Assembly (NCBI GenBank): GCA_964551305.1
Contig: CAZKBT010000029.1
Location: 1-40,072 of the forward strand
Length of the DNA stretch: 40,072 bases
Reading direction: 5' to 3'
From: JBAZDC01 sp041654595
GTDB taxonomy: Bacteria; Pseudomonadota; Gammaproteobacteria; Burkholderiales; Burkholderiaceae_B
Each line of letters begins with the position of its first letter. Position 1 is the first letter of the stretch. Below are positions 8,623 through 17,200 of this stretch, one piece after another. Both the position numbers and the translations under genes were made by a program. The notes beneath the pieces are model-generated. The model was not told the origin of the DNA. It saw only the letters and a list, made by a program, of their open reading frames with translations, and did no database searches.

Positions 8623-9512
8623 TGCGATGTCCTCGATGCGGGAGTAACCAATGCTTCAAGCAGCTTGTCGTATGCCCGGCTCAACGCCCGATACACCGGG
8701 CCGGGGGCGCCGGAGCCCACCGGCTTGCCGTCGTGCCGTGTGATCGGCAACACCTCCTTGGTCGCGGACGAAAACAGCAGCTCTTCGGCCTGCTCCACCT
8801 CTTGGCGCGAAATCGGCCGCGACTCGAAAGCAATGCCCGCTTCCCCGGCCAGGCTTTCCAGCAGGCTGTAGCGCACGCCTTCCAATATCAGATTGTTGCG
8901 CGGAGGCGCCAGCAGCGCGCCCCTGCTGACCACCCAGATATTGTTGGCGGAGCCTTCCGTCAGCCAACCGTCGCGAAACTGTATGACGTCGTCCACGCCG
9001 GCCTGCACGGCCACCTGCTTGGCCAGCACGTTGCCCAGCAGCGAAACCGACTTTATTTCGCAGCGCAGCCAGCGGATGTCCTCGATCCCGATCGTGCTCA
9101 AGCCCTGCTCGCGCATGCGGACGCCGGGACGGGAAAACGGCGACGTCATGCAAAAAACGGTGGGCGTCGCATTGCGCGGAAAAGCGTGATCGCGCTTGGC
9201 GGCCCCGCGCGTGACCTGGATATAGACCATCTGGTTGCCCGGGCCCGCGCGGTCCAGCGCGCCCTGCACCAGGTCTTCCCAATCCCGCCGCGAAAAATCG
9301 ACGCGCAGCTCGATCGCTTCCAAGCTGCGCTGCAGGCGATCCAGATGCTGCTCCAGTCGAAACGGCTTGCCTTCATAGGCGGGCACCACCTCGTAGATCC
9401 CGTCGCCAAAAATAAAACCCCGATCGAGCACCGAAATCTTGGCGTCGCCCAGACGCACGAGCTCCCCATTCAGATACACGATACTGTCGTTATCCACGTC
9501 CTGGATCATCAT
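8619..9512 (-). CDS. dat: D-amino acid aminotransferase (fold-type IV PLP enzyme)
   Basis: 297-residue PLP enzyme of the D-alanine aminotransferase/branched-chain aminotransferase fold IV group. It interconverts D-alanine and 2-oxoglutarate with pyruvate and D-glutamate in the cytoplasm. Evidence is VLDRGFIFGDGIYEVVP near residue 28, YIQVTRGAAKRDHAFP, the PLP lysine in RCEIKSVSLLGN (K154), EGSANNIWVV, and LPITRHDGKPVGSGAPGPV. The D-amino acid type is favoured over branched-chain by the FGDGIYEV and RGAAxRDHxFP pattern. It lies between the carboxypeptidase gene (15 bases upstream) and ybeD (overlapping), linking it to cell-wall D-amino acid recycling. A second ATG at 9509 is equally possible. 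Confidence 0.9.
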   Translation of the reverse strand: MMIQDVDNDSIVYLNGELVRLGDAKISVLDRGFIFGDGIYEVVPAYEGKPFRLEQHLDRLQRSLEAIELRVDFSRRDWEDLVQGALDRAGPGNQMVYIQVTRGAAKRDHAFPRNATPTVFCMTSPFSRPGVRMREQGLSTIGIEDIRWLRCEIKSVSLLGNVLAKQVAVQAGVDDVIQFRDGWLTEGSANNIWVVSRGALLAPPRNNLILEGVRYSLLESLAGEAGIAFESRPISRQEVEQAEELLFSSATKEVLPITRHDGKPVGSGAPGPVYRALSRAYDKLLEALVTPASRTSH

Positions 9513-9527
9513 CGCGATCGCCCGGCC

Positions 9528-10772
9528 TCATTCAAACATTAAACGGACTTTGTCGTAGAGGCGGCCGAAGAACCCCGCCTCCGGCACGTCGGCCAAGGCA
9601 TGCAAGGACTCGGTGCGCAGCACGACGCCATTGAGCGACAAGGTCAAATCGCCGACCTGGGCGCCCTTTTGCAGCGGCGCCAGAAGCGGCTGCGTGTAGC
9701 GCAGCACCGGCGTGAGCTGCTGGCCCTGGCCGCGCGGCACGGTCACCCAGATCGGCTGCGACGTGCCCAGCTCCACCGTATCGGCTTCGCCTTGCCACAC
9801 ACGAGCCGTCACGGCGGACATGTCGGCGTCGTACAGCTTGACGGTATCGAAATTCTGGAAACTCCAATTCAGCAGCTTGAGACTGTTTTCCATCCGCGCC
9901 GCCTCGCTGGAAGCGCCCACCAGCACCGTCAGCACGCGCCGGCCGTCGCGCAAGGCGGTCGCCACCAGGCAATACCCCGCCGACTGCGTGTGGCCCGTTT
10001 TCAGGCCGTCCACGGTTTCGTCCGTCCACAACAGACGATTGCGATTGTTCTGCTTGATGTTGTTGTACGTGTAGTCCTTCTGCTTGTAGTAATGCATATA
10101 TTGCGGGAACCTGGCGATCAGGTTCTGCGCCATCACCGCCAGGTCGCGCACGGACGTCACATGCGCCGGATCGGGCAGGCCGGACGCGTTCGTGAAGTGC
10201 GTCTCTTTCAGGCCCTGGCGCGCCGCTTCTTCATTCATCAAGGCGGCGAACGCGGACTCGCTGCCCGCGACAGCCTCGGCCAGCGCCACCGTCGCATCGT
10301 TGCCCGATTGCACGATGACGCCTTGCAGCAGATCATCCACCGTTACCTGCGAACCCGGCTTGATGAACATGCGCGAGCCCTCGATCTTCCAGGCCTTTTC
10401 CGACACATGCACCGTCTGTTCCAGGCTCAGGCGCTTGCTTTCCAGCGCTTCGAAAACCAGATAGGCCGTCATCAGCTTGGTCAGCGAAGCGGGCTCCACG
10501 CGCTCATCGGCGTTTTCCGCGGCAATCACCTGCCCGCTGGTCATGTCCAGCGTAATCCAGGCCTTGGCGGTCAGCACCGGCGCCGGCACCGGAGCCAGAT
10601 CGCCCACCAGCTCGGGCGCGTCGGCCGATACGGCGGGCGGCAACGGCTCGAGCGTGGTCGGCGCCGCCTCCTGGGCCGGGGAAAACAAGGGAGCGCAAGC
10701 CAGAAGCAAGCCGGCTGCGCAGCGTTGCGCGCGTCCGGGCAATAGACGAAAAGAAGAATTGGTCATCGGCAT
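9528..10772 (-). CDS. dacC: D-alanyl-D-alanine carboxypeptidase (PBP5/6 type)
   Basis: Periplasmic low-molecular-mass penicillin-binding protein that removes the terminal D-alanine from peptidoglycan stem peptides. It has 414 residues. The order is: signal peptide about 1-33 (hydrophobic AAGLLLACAPLF, cleavage near SPAQ); a Pro-rich linker to about 67; catalytic SxxK in EPASLTKLMT (S96, K99); SGN in IVQSGNDATVALAE; KTG in VDGLKTGHTQSAGYC; a C-terminal beta domain from about 310; and an amphipathic tail GFFGRLYDKVRLMF that should anchor it to the membrane. ATG at 10772 or 10766 could be the start; neither has a clear ribosome site, and the frame opens still further upstream. It is the first gene of the run through lipB. 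dacA would be an equally fair symbol. Confidence 0.93.
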   Translation of the reverse strand: MPMTNSSFRLLPGRAQRCAAGLLLACAPLFSPAQEAAPTTLEPLPPAVSADAPELVGDLAPVPAPVLTAKAWITLDMTSGQVIAAENADERVEPASLTKLMTAYLVFEALESKRLSLEQTVHVSEKAWKIEGSRMFIKPGSQVTVDDLLQGVIVQSGNDATVALAEAVAGSESAFAALMNEEAARQGLKETHFTNASGLPDPAHVTSVRDLAVMAQNLIARFPQYMHYYKQKDYTYNNIKQNNRNRLLWTDETVDGLKTGHTQSAGYCLVATALRDGRRVLTVLVGASSEAARMENSLKLLNWSFQNFDTVKLYDADMSAVTARVWQGEADTVELGTSQPIWVTVPRGQGQQLTPVLRYTQPLLAPLQKGAQVGDLTLSLNGVVLRTESLHALADVPEAGFFGRLYDKVRLMFE

Positions 10773-10888
10773 AATGATAGAAGATGGGTTTCGCGGCGGA
10801 ATACGGCAGAGCGACAAAGCGTCATTATAGGCAGTACGCCGGCGGGCCGGCAGGCGGATTACATCGCGTCACGATAAAGGATGCATGC

Positions 10889-11533
10889 TCAAAGGGATGC
10901 CAGGCGCTGCTGGACCAGTTGCCTGAGTACCAGGAGCTTGCCATGGAAAAAATGGCCGCCCTCGGGCACCACGATCATGGGCAATGCATGCTCGCGCGCG
11001 AAATCCATGGCCTCGGCCAGCGGCACGACCTCGTCATGTTCGCCATGCACCAGCCAGGTGTCGTCGGGTATGGCGATATCGCGGAACTGGAAGCGCTTGA
11101 CCGCCGACCCCGCCAGCAACACGGCATCGGGCAGGACGTCTCCGGCCTGCTGCTGCAGCCCATACAGCTGCGCCGCCACCGACGTGCCGAACGAAAAGCC
11201 CGCCAGCGCCCACTTGCCCGCCGCGGCGTCGGGATAGGCCTGGCGGAATTGCTCGACCAGGGCTCGCATGTCGGCCGTTTCGCCTCGGGCCTGGTCGAAC
11301 TCTCCCGCCGAGGAGCCCACTCCGCGAAAATTGGGGCGCACCGCCACCAGGCCATGAATCGCGCAGGCCCGGGCGATGGTCGTCACGACCTTGTTGTCCC
11401 GGGCTCCGCCATGCAGGGGATGGGGGTGCAGCACCAAAGCCCAGCCTCGCGGCTCGCCTTCCGGCCAATCCAGGGCGCAATCGATATCGCCGACTTCCCC
11501 TTCGAACACGACTTTTTCCGCACGTACAACCAT
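10889..11533 (-). CDS. Alpha/beta hydrolase (COG2945-like)
   Basis: 214-residue cytoplasmic alpha/beta hydrolase. The nucleophile elbow is GFSFGTS (serine near residue 114), the acid is in WLVHGEHDEVVPL, and the histidine in VPEGGHFFHGKL. The N-terminal LVLHPHPLHGGARDNKV and RPNFRGVGSSAGEFD are typical of the small dienelactone-hydrolase-like group of unknown substrate. A good ribosome site (AGAGGG) precedes the ATG. It is divergent from birA and ends 116 bases before dacC on the same strand, so it may or may not be co-transcribed with it. No specific function is claimed. Confidence 0.85.
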   Translation of the reverse strand: MVVRAEKVVFEGEVGDIDCALDWPEGEPRGWALVLHPHPLHGGARDNKVVTTIARACAIHGLVAVRPNFRGVGSSAGEFDQARGETADMRALVEQFRQAYPDAAAGKWALAGFSFGTSVAAQLYGLQQQAGDVLPDAVLLAGSAVKRFQFRDIAIPDDTWLVHGEHDEVVPLAEAMDFAREHALPMIVVPEGGHFFHGKLLVLRQLVQQRLASL

Positions 11534-11605
11534 AAACCCTCTGTATCAGCCTCTCGCCGTTCACGTAGAATGACTATTTTACGTTACACCCGCATCCGCC
11601 GCCCC

Positions 11606-12484
11606 ATGACCGACACCCCTGATGCCCTCCTGCCCCAGCCCGACGCCCTGGAGCGCGATCTGGCCGCGTCGCTGCCGCAATTCTCGCACGTCCAATGGGT
11701 GTCCAGCACCACCTCGACCAATGCCGACCTTCTGGAAAAAGCACGCAATCCGCAAGGCGCGATGGCCCGACCGTGGCTGTTGGGCGCGCATTTGCAGCAA
11801 CGCGGCCGAGGCCGGGCCGGGCGCACCTGGCAAAACCGGGCGGGCGCCAACCTCATGTTTTCCTGCGCATTCGACGTCTTCCTGCCCGCGCCCCTGCTGC
11901 CCACGCTTTCGCCCTTGACGGGCCTGACGGCCTGCCTGGCCTTGCGCGGACTGCTCATGCCCGGGCACCGCGCCGACCTGACCATGAAATGGCCCAACGA
12001 TCTGCAATGGAAATTCGCCAAGCTGGCGGGCATCCTGGTGGAAACGACGCGGGCCGGCACCGCGCGGCTGTCCAACGACCATTACGTCGTCATTATCGGC
12101 ATCGGCTTGAACCTGAACGACGCCCGCGCGCTCAGCCTGTCGCTGGATCGACGCATCGCCGACTGGTCGGAGATCAGGCAGGCCGATGGTCAGGCGCGGC
12201 GCCTGCCGATCGCCGCGCTGGTCACGTCCCTGGCCAAAGCCTGGTACGCGGAATTGAACCAGGCCACGGCGCGGCAAAGCTTCGACGGCCTGCCCGAGCG
12301 CTATGCCCAGGTCGACGCGCTGGCCGGCCAGCACGTCAATCTGCTGGACAACGGCCAGCTATTGCAGGCCGGCATCGCCTGCGGCATCGACAACCGGGGC
12401 CAGCTCCTGGTGCGCACCGTGGACGGCGAAATACCGGTCAACGTCGGCGAAGTCTCCGTGCGGCCGCGGATTCCCGGCCCCTGA
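11606..12484 (+). CDS. birA: Biotin--[biotin carboxyl-carrier protein] ligase, no DNA-binding domain
   Basis: Activates biotin with ATP and attaches it to carrier-domain lysines, such as the AMKM lysine of the carboxylase in this window. It has 292 residues: catalytic domain about 25-250 and a C-terminal SH3-like cap (LLQAGIACGIDNRGQLLVRT). Motifs are SSTTSTNADLLEKA, the ATP/biotin loop GRGRAGRTW (67-75), MKWPNDLQWKFAKLAGILVE (127-146) and VIIGIGLNLND. The N-terminal winged helix of E. coli BirA is absent, so it is probably not a repressor. ATG at 11570 would add 12 residues; 11606 is preferred because the added residues look like leader, but ribosome sites do not decide. coaX follows 26 bases downstream. 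Confidence 0.93.
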   Translation: MTDTPDALLPQPDALERDLAASLPQFSHVQWVSSTTSTNADLLEKARNPQGAMARPWLLGAHLQQRGRGRAGRTWQNRAGANLMFSCAFDVFLPAPLLPTLSPLTGLTACLALRGLLMPGHRADLTMKWPNDLQWKFAKLAGILVETTRAGTARLSNDHYVVIIGIGLNLNDARALSLSLDRRIADWSEIRQADGQARRLPIAALVTSLAKAWYAELNQATARQSFDGLPERYAQVDALAGQHVNLLDNGQLLQAGIACGIDNRGQLLVRTVDGEIPVNVGEVSVRPRIPGP

Positions 12485-12510
12485 AACGGCCACGGATACC
12501 CGAGCAGATC

Positions 12511-13377
12511 ATGAGCACATCCGGCAACCTCGCCTTCTTCGGTCCCTCCGCGACGCGGCGCGAATGGTCGCCCGCCCTGCTGATCGATGCGGGAAACAGC
12601 CGCGTCAAGCTGACCGCCGTCCTTTCGCAAGACGGACGACGCGAATCCACCGTCCTTGCCTTGGCGCACGGCGAACTCGATACGATGATCCCAAAGCTGC
12701 GTGACCTGGGCTGGCCATGCCGGCGCGCGCTGGGCGTGAACGTGGCGGGGCCGGCCGTGCGGCAGGAGCTGGACGAGCGTGTGCGCGCGCTCACCGGCTC
12801 GGCCGTCGCATGGATGCGCAGCCAGGCGCGACAAGGCGGCGTGCGCAACGGCTACGACGATCCCGGCCAATTGGGCGCGGACCGCTGGGCGGCGCTCATC
12901 GGCTTGAGCGGGCGCCTGCAAGCCTCGGCAACGCCCGCGCCCGCCCTGCTTGCCAGCTTCGGCACGGCCACCACCATCGACATGCTGGGGCCCGATCTCT
13001 TTTTTCACGGTGGATTGATCCTGCCGGGCCCCGATATGATGCTCGCCTCGCTCGCCGACAATACCGCCGATCTGCCGAAAGCCCACGGCACGCCGACCGA
13101 TTTTCCCCGGCATACGCATCAGGCCATCGTCACCGGCGTCGCCGCCGCGCAGGCCGGCGCGGTGCTGCGCCAGTGGCGCATCGGCCTGGGCGCGTTCGGC
13201 GCGCCCCCGCGCGTCTACGTCACGGGCGGGGCATGGACCGAGGTCGAAGACGAAGTGCGCTCGAGGCTATCCCTGATGCAGGCCGATCTGGGGCTGCCCG
13301 CCCAAGACGCCCTGTTCCTGCCCCACCCCGTCCTGGACGGCCTGGCCGCGCTGGCGGCGCGGGATCACAGCCTTTGA
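12511..13377 (+). CDS. coaX: Type III pantothenate kinase (Baf-type)
   Basis: Phosphorylates pantothenate in the first step of CoA synthesis. The 288-residue protein has the acetate-kinase-fold phosphate loop LLIDAGNSRVKL near residue 27, GYDDPGQLGADRWAALIGL near 113, the second phosphate motif SFGTATTIDML near 149, and GGLILPGPDMM. In Bordetella this protein is known as Baf (Bvg accessory factor), which supports the family assignment. It is probably co-transcribed with birA. Its last 13 bases overlap the end of a small gene on the opposite strand. Confidence 0.93.
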   Translation: MSTSGNLAFFGPSATRREWSPALLIDAGNSRVKLTAVLSQDGRRESTVLALAHGELDTMIPKLRDLGWPCRRALGVNVAGPAVRQELDERVRALTGSAVAWMRSQARQGGVRNGYDDPGQLGADRWAALIGLSGRLQASATPAPALLASFGTATTIDMLGPDLFFHGGLILPGPDMMLASLADNTADLPKAHGTPTDFPRHTHQAIVTGVAAAQAGAVLRQWRIGLGAFGAPPRVYVTGGAWTEVEDEVRSRLSLMQADLGLPAQDALFLPHPVLDGLAALAARDHSL

Positions 13378-13535
13378 GTGGGCAGGGGCCGGCCCAGGTC
13401 GATCGCTTGCTGGTTGCGCTGGGCGAAAGGACGTACTTCCCTGCCCTGCTCGCTGGGCGATACGCCGAAGAAGCCCTGATCGAAGGCCAGCAAGGCGACG
13501 TTGATGATCAAAGCCAGGATGAATACGAAGCGCAT
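13365..13535 (-). CDS. Small single-pass membrane protein, 56 residues
   Basis: Short gene read by translation of the minus strand: it starts MRFVFILALIINVALLAFD, then GFFGVSPSEQGREV, and ends LGRPLPTQRL before TGA. Residues 2-18 form one strongly hydrophobic helix, followed by a polar Arg/Gln-rich tail of about 38 residues, so it is probably anchored in the inner membrane with the tail in the periplasm. It lies 76 bases after waaA on the same strand and overlaps the 3' end of coaX by 13 bases. The composition (hydrophobic start, hydrophilic low-complexity tail) and position resemble the short membrane proteins found next to coaX in other Burkholderiales, some of which continue into a SPOR domain that is absent here. 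No ribosome site is obvious. Function unknown. Confidence 0.65.
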   Translation of the reverse strand: MRFVFILALIINVALLAFDQGFFGVSPSEQGREVRPFAQRNQQAIDLGRPLPTQRL

Positions 13536-13554
13536 GGGCGAACCGGACGTTGAC

Positions 13555-13578
13555 GAGTGAGCCGGAGAGTGAGCCGGA
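13555..13578. repeat. Perfect tandem duplication of a 12-base unit
   Basis: The unit GAGTGAGCCGGA occurs twice back to back with no mismatch. It lies in the gap between the stop of waaA and the start of the small membrane-protein gene, within 45 bases upstream of that start on the minus strand. Twelve bases is four codons, and slippage here would change only spacing, not a known frame. Confidence 0.9.
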
Positions 13579-13611
13579 CAATGGCGATATCAACGCTAGT
13601 GTATAGCGCAA

Positions 13612-14958
13612 TCAATCCGGTTTCCTTTTAATTTTATCGAGTCCCGCCACCACCCTGGCAACGGCGCCGGCATGTTTCTTCACCCATACCTCGCCCGCTT
13701 CGCCCATGCGGCTCAGCCGCGCCGGATCATCCAGCCATTGCACCGCCCACTGCACCGCCGTCTGCGGATCGGGCGCGCGCTGCGCGGCATCCTCGGCGAT
13801 GGCGTCGCGCACCGCCTGTTGAAAGTTCTGGGTATGGGGGCCGACGATCACCGGCACGCCGACGGCGCTGGCCTCGATGAAATTCTGTCCGCCAAGCGGC
13901 GCGAAGCTGCCCGCGACGATGGCCACCTGGCTGCCGGCATAGTACCGGGGCATTTCTCCCAGGCTGTCGCCCAGCAGCACCGCGGCCTGGCGGCACTCCT
14001 GCAAGGCCGACGCGCTGCAGTCTCCCGCTTCGAGCAGCGCGGAACGCCGCACGTAAGGCAAGCCGGCGCGCTCGAGCAGCGCCGCGGCCTCGTCGAAGCG
14101 CTGCGGATGCCGGGGGACCAGGCAGAACAGCACCTCGTCCGGCACATTGCGGCCTTGCTGAGCGCTGCGCCGGATCTGGTGCGCCACGGCCTGGATGAAC
14201 GGCTCGTCCTCTCCTTCCCGCGTACTGGCGATCGTCACGATCTTGCGCGAGACCATGGCGGCAAACTCGCGCCCTCGCCTGACCTGGTCCTGCGGCACGT
14301 CGACGTCGAACTTGAAATTGCCCGATACGCCGACCGCCTGCGCACCCGCTTTCTCCAAGCGTTGCGCATCCTGCAAGGTCTGGGCGTAGACCGCCGTCAA
14401 GCCTTCGTAAGCCTGGCGCAGCACCTTGCCGCAACGCAGCGTGCGGGCCAGCGCGCGCTCGGAAAACCGGGCGCTGGCCAGCGCCATCGGCACCGACGCG
14501 CGCCGCGCGGCCGCCAGCAGATTGGGCCAGACCTCGCGCTCGATCAGCACGCCGGCCACAGGCCGATAATGCGCCATGAAGCGGCGCGTCGAGAAAGGGA
14601 AGTCGTAAGGCAGCCACTGCTGGACCAATCGTCCTTCGGCGACGGCCTGCGCAAAGGCCCGCCGGCCTTCTTCTCGGCCGGTAACGGTCATGTGCGTCAG
14701 CAACACGCTATCGCCCCGATCCAGCAACGCCCGCACCAGAGGCTGCGCGGCGCGCGTTTCGCCAAGGCTGACGGCGTGCACCCAGACCGGCCCGCGCCGG
14801 GCGAAATCGGCGTCGGGCGCCCCGTTGCGATAGAACCCGAAACGCTCGCGTCCCAGCACCTGCCAGCGCCCCCCGGCCCGGCGCGCGCGCAATCCCATCC
14901 ACCCCAGCAGCAGCGGGGACAGGAGCGTGAACAGGAACGTATAAAAAAACCGGTTCAA
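13612..14958 (-). CDS. waaA: 3-deoxy-D-manno-octulosonic acid (Kdo) transferase
   Basis: Transfers Kdo from CMP-Kdo to lipid IVA at the cytoplasmic face of the inner membrane. At 448 residues it is somewhat longer than the usual 420-430. An N-terminal membrane helix (NRFFYTFLFTLLSPLLLGWMG) is followed by the donor-side GT-B fold: GPVWVHAVSLGETRAAQPLV, LIEREVWPNLL, and VSGNFKFDVDVP, then the C-terminal domain with VAGSFAPLGGQNFIEA and VIVGPHTQNF. The start is TTG at 14958, giving MNRFFYT; no ATG is available between it and the stop of waaC 29 bases upstream. It forms an LPS core operon with waaC. Whether it adds one or two Kdo units cannot be told from sequence alone. Confidence 0.93.
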   Translation of the reverse strand: MNRFFYTFLFTLLSPLLLGWMGLRARRAGGRWQVLGRERFGFYRNGAPDADFARRGPVWVHAVSLGETRAAQPLVRALLDRGDSVLLTHMTVTGREEGRRAFAQAVAEGRLVQQWLPYDFPFSTRRFMAHYRPVAGVLIEREVWPNLLAAARRASVPMALASARFSERALARTLRCGKVLRQAYEGLTAVYAQTLQDAQRLEKAGAQAVGVSGNFKFDVDVPQDQVRRGREFAAMVSRKIVTIASTREGEDEPFIQAVAHQIRRSAQQGRNVPDEVLFCLVPRHPQRFDEAAALLERAGLPYVRRSALLEAGDCSASALQECRQAAVLLGDSLGEMPRYYAGSQVAIVAGSFAPLGGQNFIEASAVGVPVIVGPHTQNFQQAVRDAIAEDAAQRAPDPQTAVQWAVQWLDDPARLSRMGEAGEVWVKKHAGAVARVVAGLDKIKRKPD

Positions 14959-14987
14959 AACATGCGGGCCATGGAAAAATGCAGCGT

Positions 14988-15989
14988 CTATTGTGGAAAC
15001 ACACCGCCGCCCAATACGTGGGCCGTATCGCGATCCTTGTAAGCCAACGCCTGCTCGATCGCGCTGAGCACAGTCTGCGCCGAAGGCGCGCGTCCACGCT
15101 CGCCCAGGCTGGCGGTATAGCCGCTGCCTTCCAGCGGCGTGCGCACCGGCGTGGATGCCTTGTAGATGCCGATGGTCGGCCGTCCCAGACCCGCCGACAG
15201 GTGGGTCAATCCGCTGTCCAGCCCCACCATGATGCGCGACTGCGCCAATACTCCGGCAACCTCCGTCAGGCTCATGCGCGGCAAGACCTGGGCGTCGTCC
15301 CACCCCGTGGCCAGGGCGCGCGCGCGCGCGGTTTCGTCTTCGCTGCCCGACAACAGGCGCAAGCCCAGGCCCTGCGCGCGCAAATGCGCGAAAACCTGGT
15401 GCCAGTCCTGCTCCGGCCAGAGCTTGTCGTCGCGGCTGGCCGAAGGCATGATCACGGCATAGGGCTGGATCTGCACGCCGTCGGTAAATCGCTGCAGGCC
15501 GAAATCGGCCGGCCCGTCATACTGGTAGCCGAAGGCCGCGGCGGCCAGTTCGCGCTGCCGGGTGACGGCCGGTTGCCAAAAATTGACCTTGTGCTTGACG
15601 TCGTAAAAGAAAGAAGCCAGGGGCTCGCGCGCGGATTTGCGGTCCAGTCCGTGGCGCTTGCCGTGGGTCTGGCGCACCAGCCAGACCGACTTCATCAATG
15701 CCTGCATGTCCAGCACGACATCGTAGCGGCGGCCGTCCAGATCCTTGCGCAGGACGGCGCGCTCCGAGCGCGACTGCGGCGACCACCATTGCTTGCGCCA
15801 GCGCCGGTGCGCCACCTTGATCACATCGTGGACGGCCGGATGCCACCGCGGAATGTCGGCAAAGCTTTCTTCGACTATCCAGTCGATCTGCGCATCGGGC
15901 ACATGGCCGGCGATATCGGAAATGGCCGGCAGCATGTGCACCAGATCGCCCAGAGAAGACGTCCGTACGATAAGGATCTTTTTCGTCAT
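14988..15989 (-). CDS. waaC: LPS heptosyltransferase I
   Basis: GT9-family enzyme adding the first L-glycero-D-manno-heptose to Kdo-lipid A. 333 residues. It starts KKILIVRTSSLGDLVHMLPA, the family hallmark, with DWIVEESFADIPRWHP following. The C-terminal half has MPSASRDDKLWPEQDW, LLSGSEDETARA, and the sugar-nucleotide site MVGLDSGLTHLSAGLGRP. It precedes waaA on the minus strand; the EamA transporter gene ends 86 bases upstream and may share the transcript. Confidence 0.94.
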   Translation of the reverse strand: MTKKILIVRTSSLGDLVHMLPAISDIAGHVPDAQIDWIVEESFADIPRWHPAVHDVIKVAHRRWRKQWWSPQSRSERAVLRKDLDGRRYDVVLDMQALMKSVWLVRQTHGKRHGLDRKSAREPLASFFYDVKHKVNFWQPAVTRQRELAAAAFGYQYDGPADFGLQRFTDGVQIQPYAVIMPSASRDDKLWPEQDWHQVFAHLRAQGLGLRLLSGSEDETARARALATGWDDAQVLPRMSLTEVAGVLAQSRIMVGLDSGLTHLSAGLGRPTIGIYKASTPVRTPLEGSGYTASLGERGRAPSAQTVLSAIEQALAYKDRDTAHVLGGGVFPQ

Positions 15990-16075
15990 CTCGGGATTAT
16001 AATTGGAAGCCGCGCGGATCGTGGAGCCCGGAACCGGACAAGCACGGCCTGATCATCCGAGCCGAAGACCCGAAT

Positions 16076-16999
16076 TCAGCGCCTGCGCCATTCGATCAAG
16101 GCGATACCGATGCCGCTGGCGCAGATGACGGCGATGCCCAGCCAGGTTACCGCATCGGGGAAATAACCCGACACCAGCCAGCCCATGAAAGCCGCCGTCA
16201 CGATCTGCATGTAAAGGAACGGAGCCAGCACGGAAGCCGGCGCATAATGATAGGCGCGTATCTGGAAAGCCTGGCCCAAGGCGCCGCTCACCCCCACCGA
16301 AAACAGCAGCAATAATTGCGTCCCGGAACTGGCGGCCAGGAAATCCAGGATGGGCGCGCTCAGAAAAGGCAGGCAGGCGCTCAAGCCTATCGTGCCCACG
16401 CCTCCGCTCCAGATGAGCGTGGTGTAGGGATGATCCATGGCCGCCACGCGCCGCGTCGCCAAATGCTGGCAGGCGAACAGGCAGGCCGCCAGCAAGCCGA
16501 ACAAAGTCCCCACCGGATCCAGGCCGTTGCTGGGGCGCACCACCACCAGGACGCCGATGAAGCCGATCGCCGCCGCCACCCATCGGGACCAGCGTATGGG
16601 CTCCTTGAGCAGCCAGGGAGCCAGGATCAGCATGATCAAGGGCGCCAGAAAGGAAATGGCCGTTGCCTCCGCCTGCGGCAGATAGCCCAGGGTCGTCATG
16701 AAAACCAGGGTGACCGCCAGCATGATCACGCCGCGCAATACTTGCCAGCGCGGCTGGGCGGTGCGCAGGATGCCCGCGCCTCGCACGGGCAAAATGACGG
16801 CGACGGCCAGAATGAAATGCACGGCGAACCGCGCCCAGGCCAGCAACAACAAGGGAATGCCCAGGCCCAGCAGCCATTTGCTGCTGGCGTCCAGAACGCT
16901 GAGGCCCACCATGGACAGCGCCAGCACGGCAATGCCCATCAAGGGCCGGGAAGCGGCATAAGCCAATCCGCTCGCCTGAGCGGATGCGGAAGTCGCCAT
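16076..16999 (-). CDS. EamA-family (drug/metabolite) inner-membrane transporter
   Basis: 307-residue protein with ten predicted hydrophobic helices in two five-helix halves, the DMT/EamA plan. Characteristic stretches are SVLDASSKWLLGLGIPLLLL near the first helices, MTTLGYLPQAEATAISFL at the end of the first half (helix 4), EPIRWSRWVAAAIGFIGV at the loop joining the halves, and GALGQAFQIRAYHYAPAS in the second repeat. The substrate cannot be deduced; amino acid or metabolite export is typical. It is divergent from the dehydratase gene across about 200 bases and runs toward waaC. Confidence 0.86.
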   Translation of the reverse strand: MATSASAQASGLAYAASRPLMGIAVLALSMVGLSVLDASSKWLLGLGIPLLLLAWARFAVHFILAVAVILPVRGAGILRTAQPRWQVLRGVIMLAVTLVFMTTLGYLPQAEATAISFLAPLIMLILAPWLLKEPIRWSRWVAAAIGFIGVLVVVRPSNGLDPVGTLFGLLAACLFACQHLATRRVAAMDHPYTTLIWSGGVGTIGLSACLPFLSAPILDFLAASSGTQLLLLFSVGVSGALGQAFQIRAYHYAPASVLAPFLYMQIVTAAFMGWLVSGYFPDAVTWLGIAVICASGIGIALIEWRRR

Positions 17000-17200
17000 A
17001 AATTATCCTACGTCCGCCTGCCCGTCCTGGGTACCGCGCAGGAGTTTTCCTGGACGGCGGACAGCGAGCAACCGGATCGACAGCGGGCCATGGGGAGGGT
17101 GGAATATGAATAGGGGAAAGGAGGTCGCCGCCATCGTAGCACAAGCATGGATGTACTCTGCTAAAGTAGGCACTCTCCCTTCTGACCTTCGCCGGATGCC

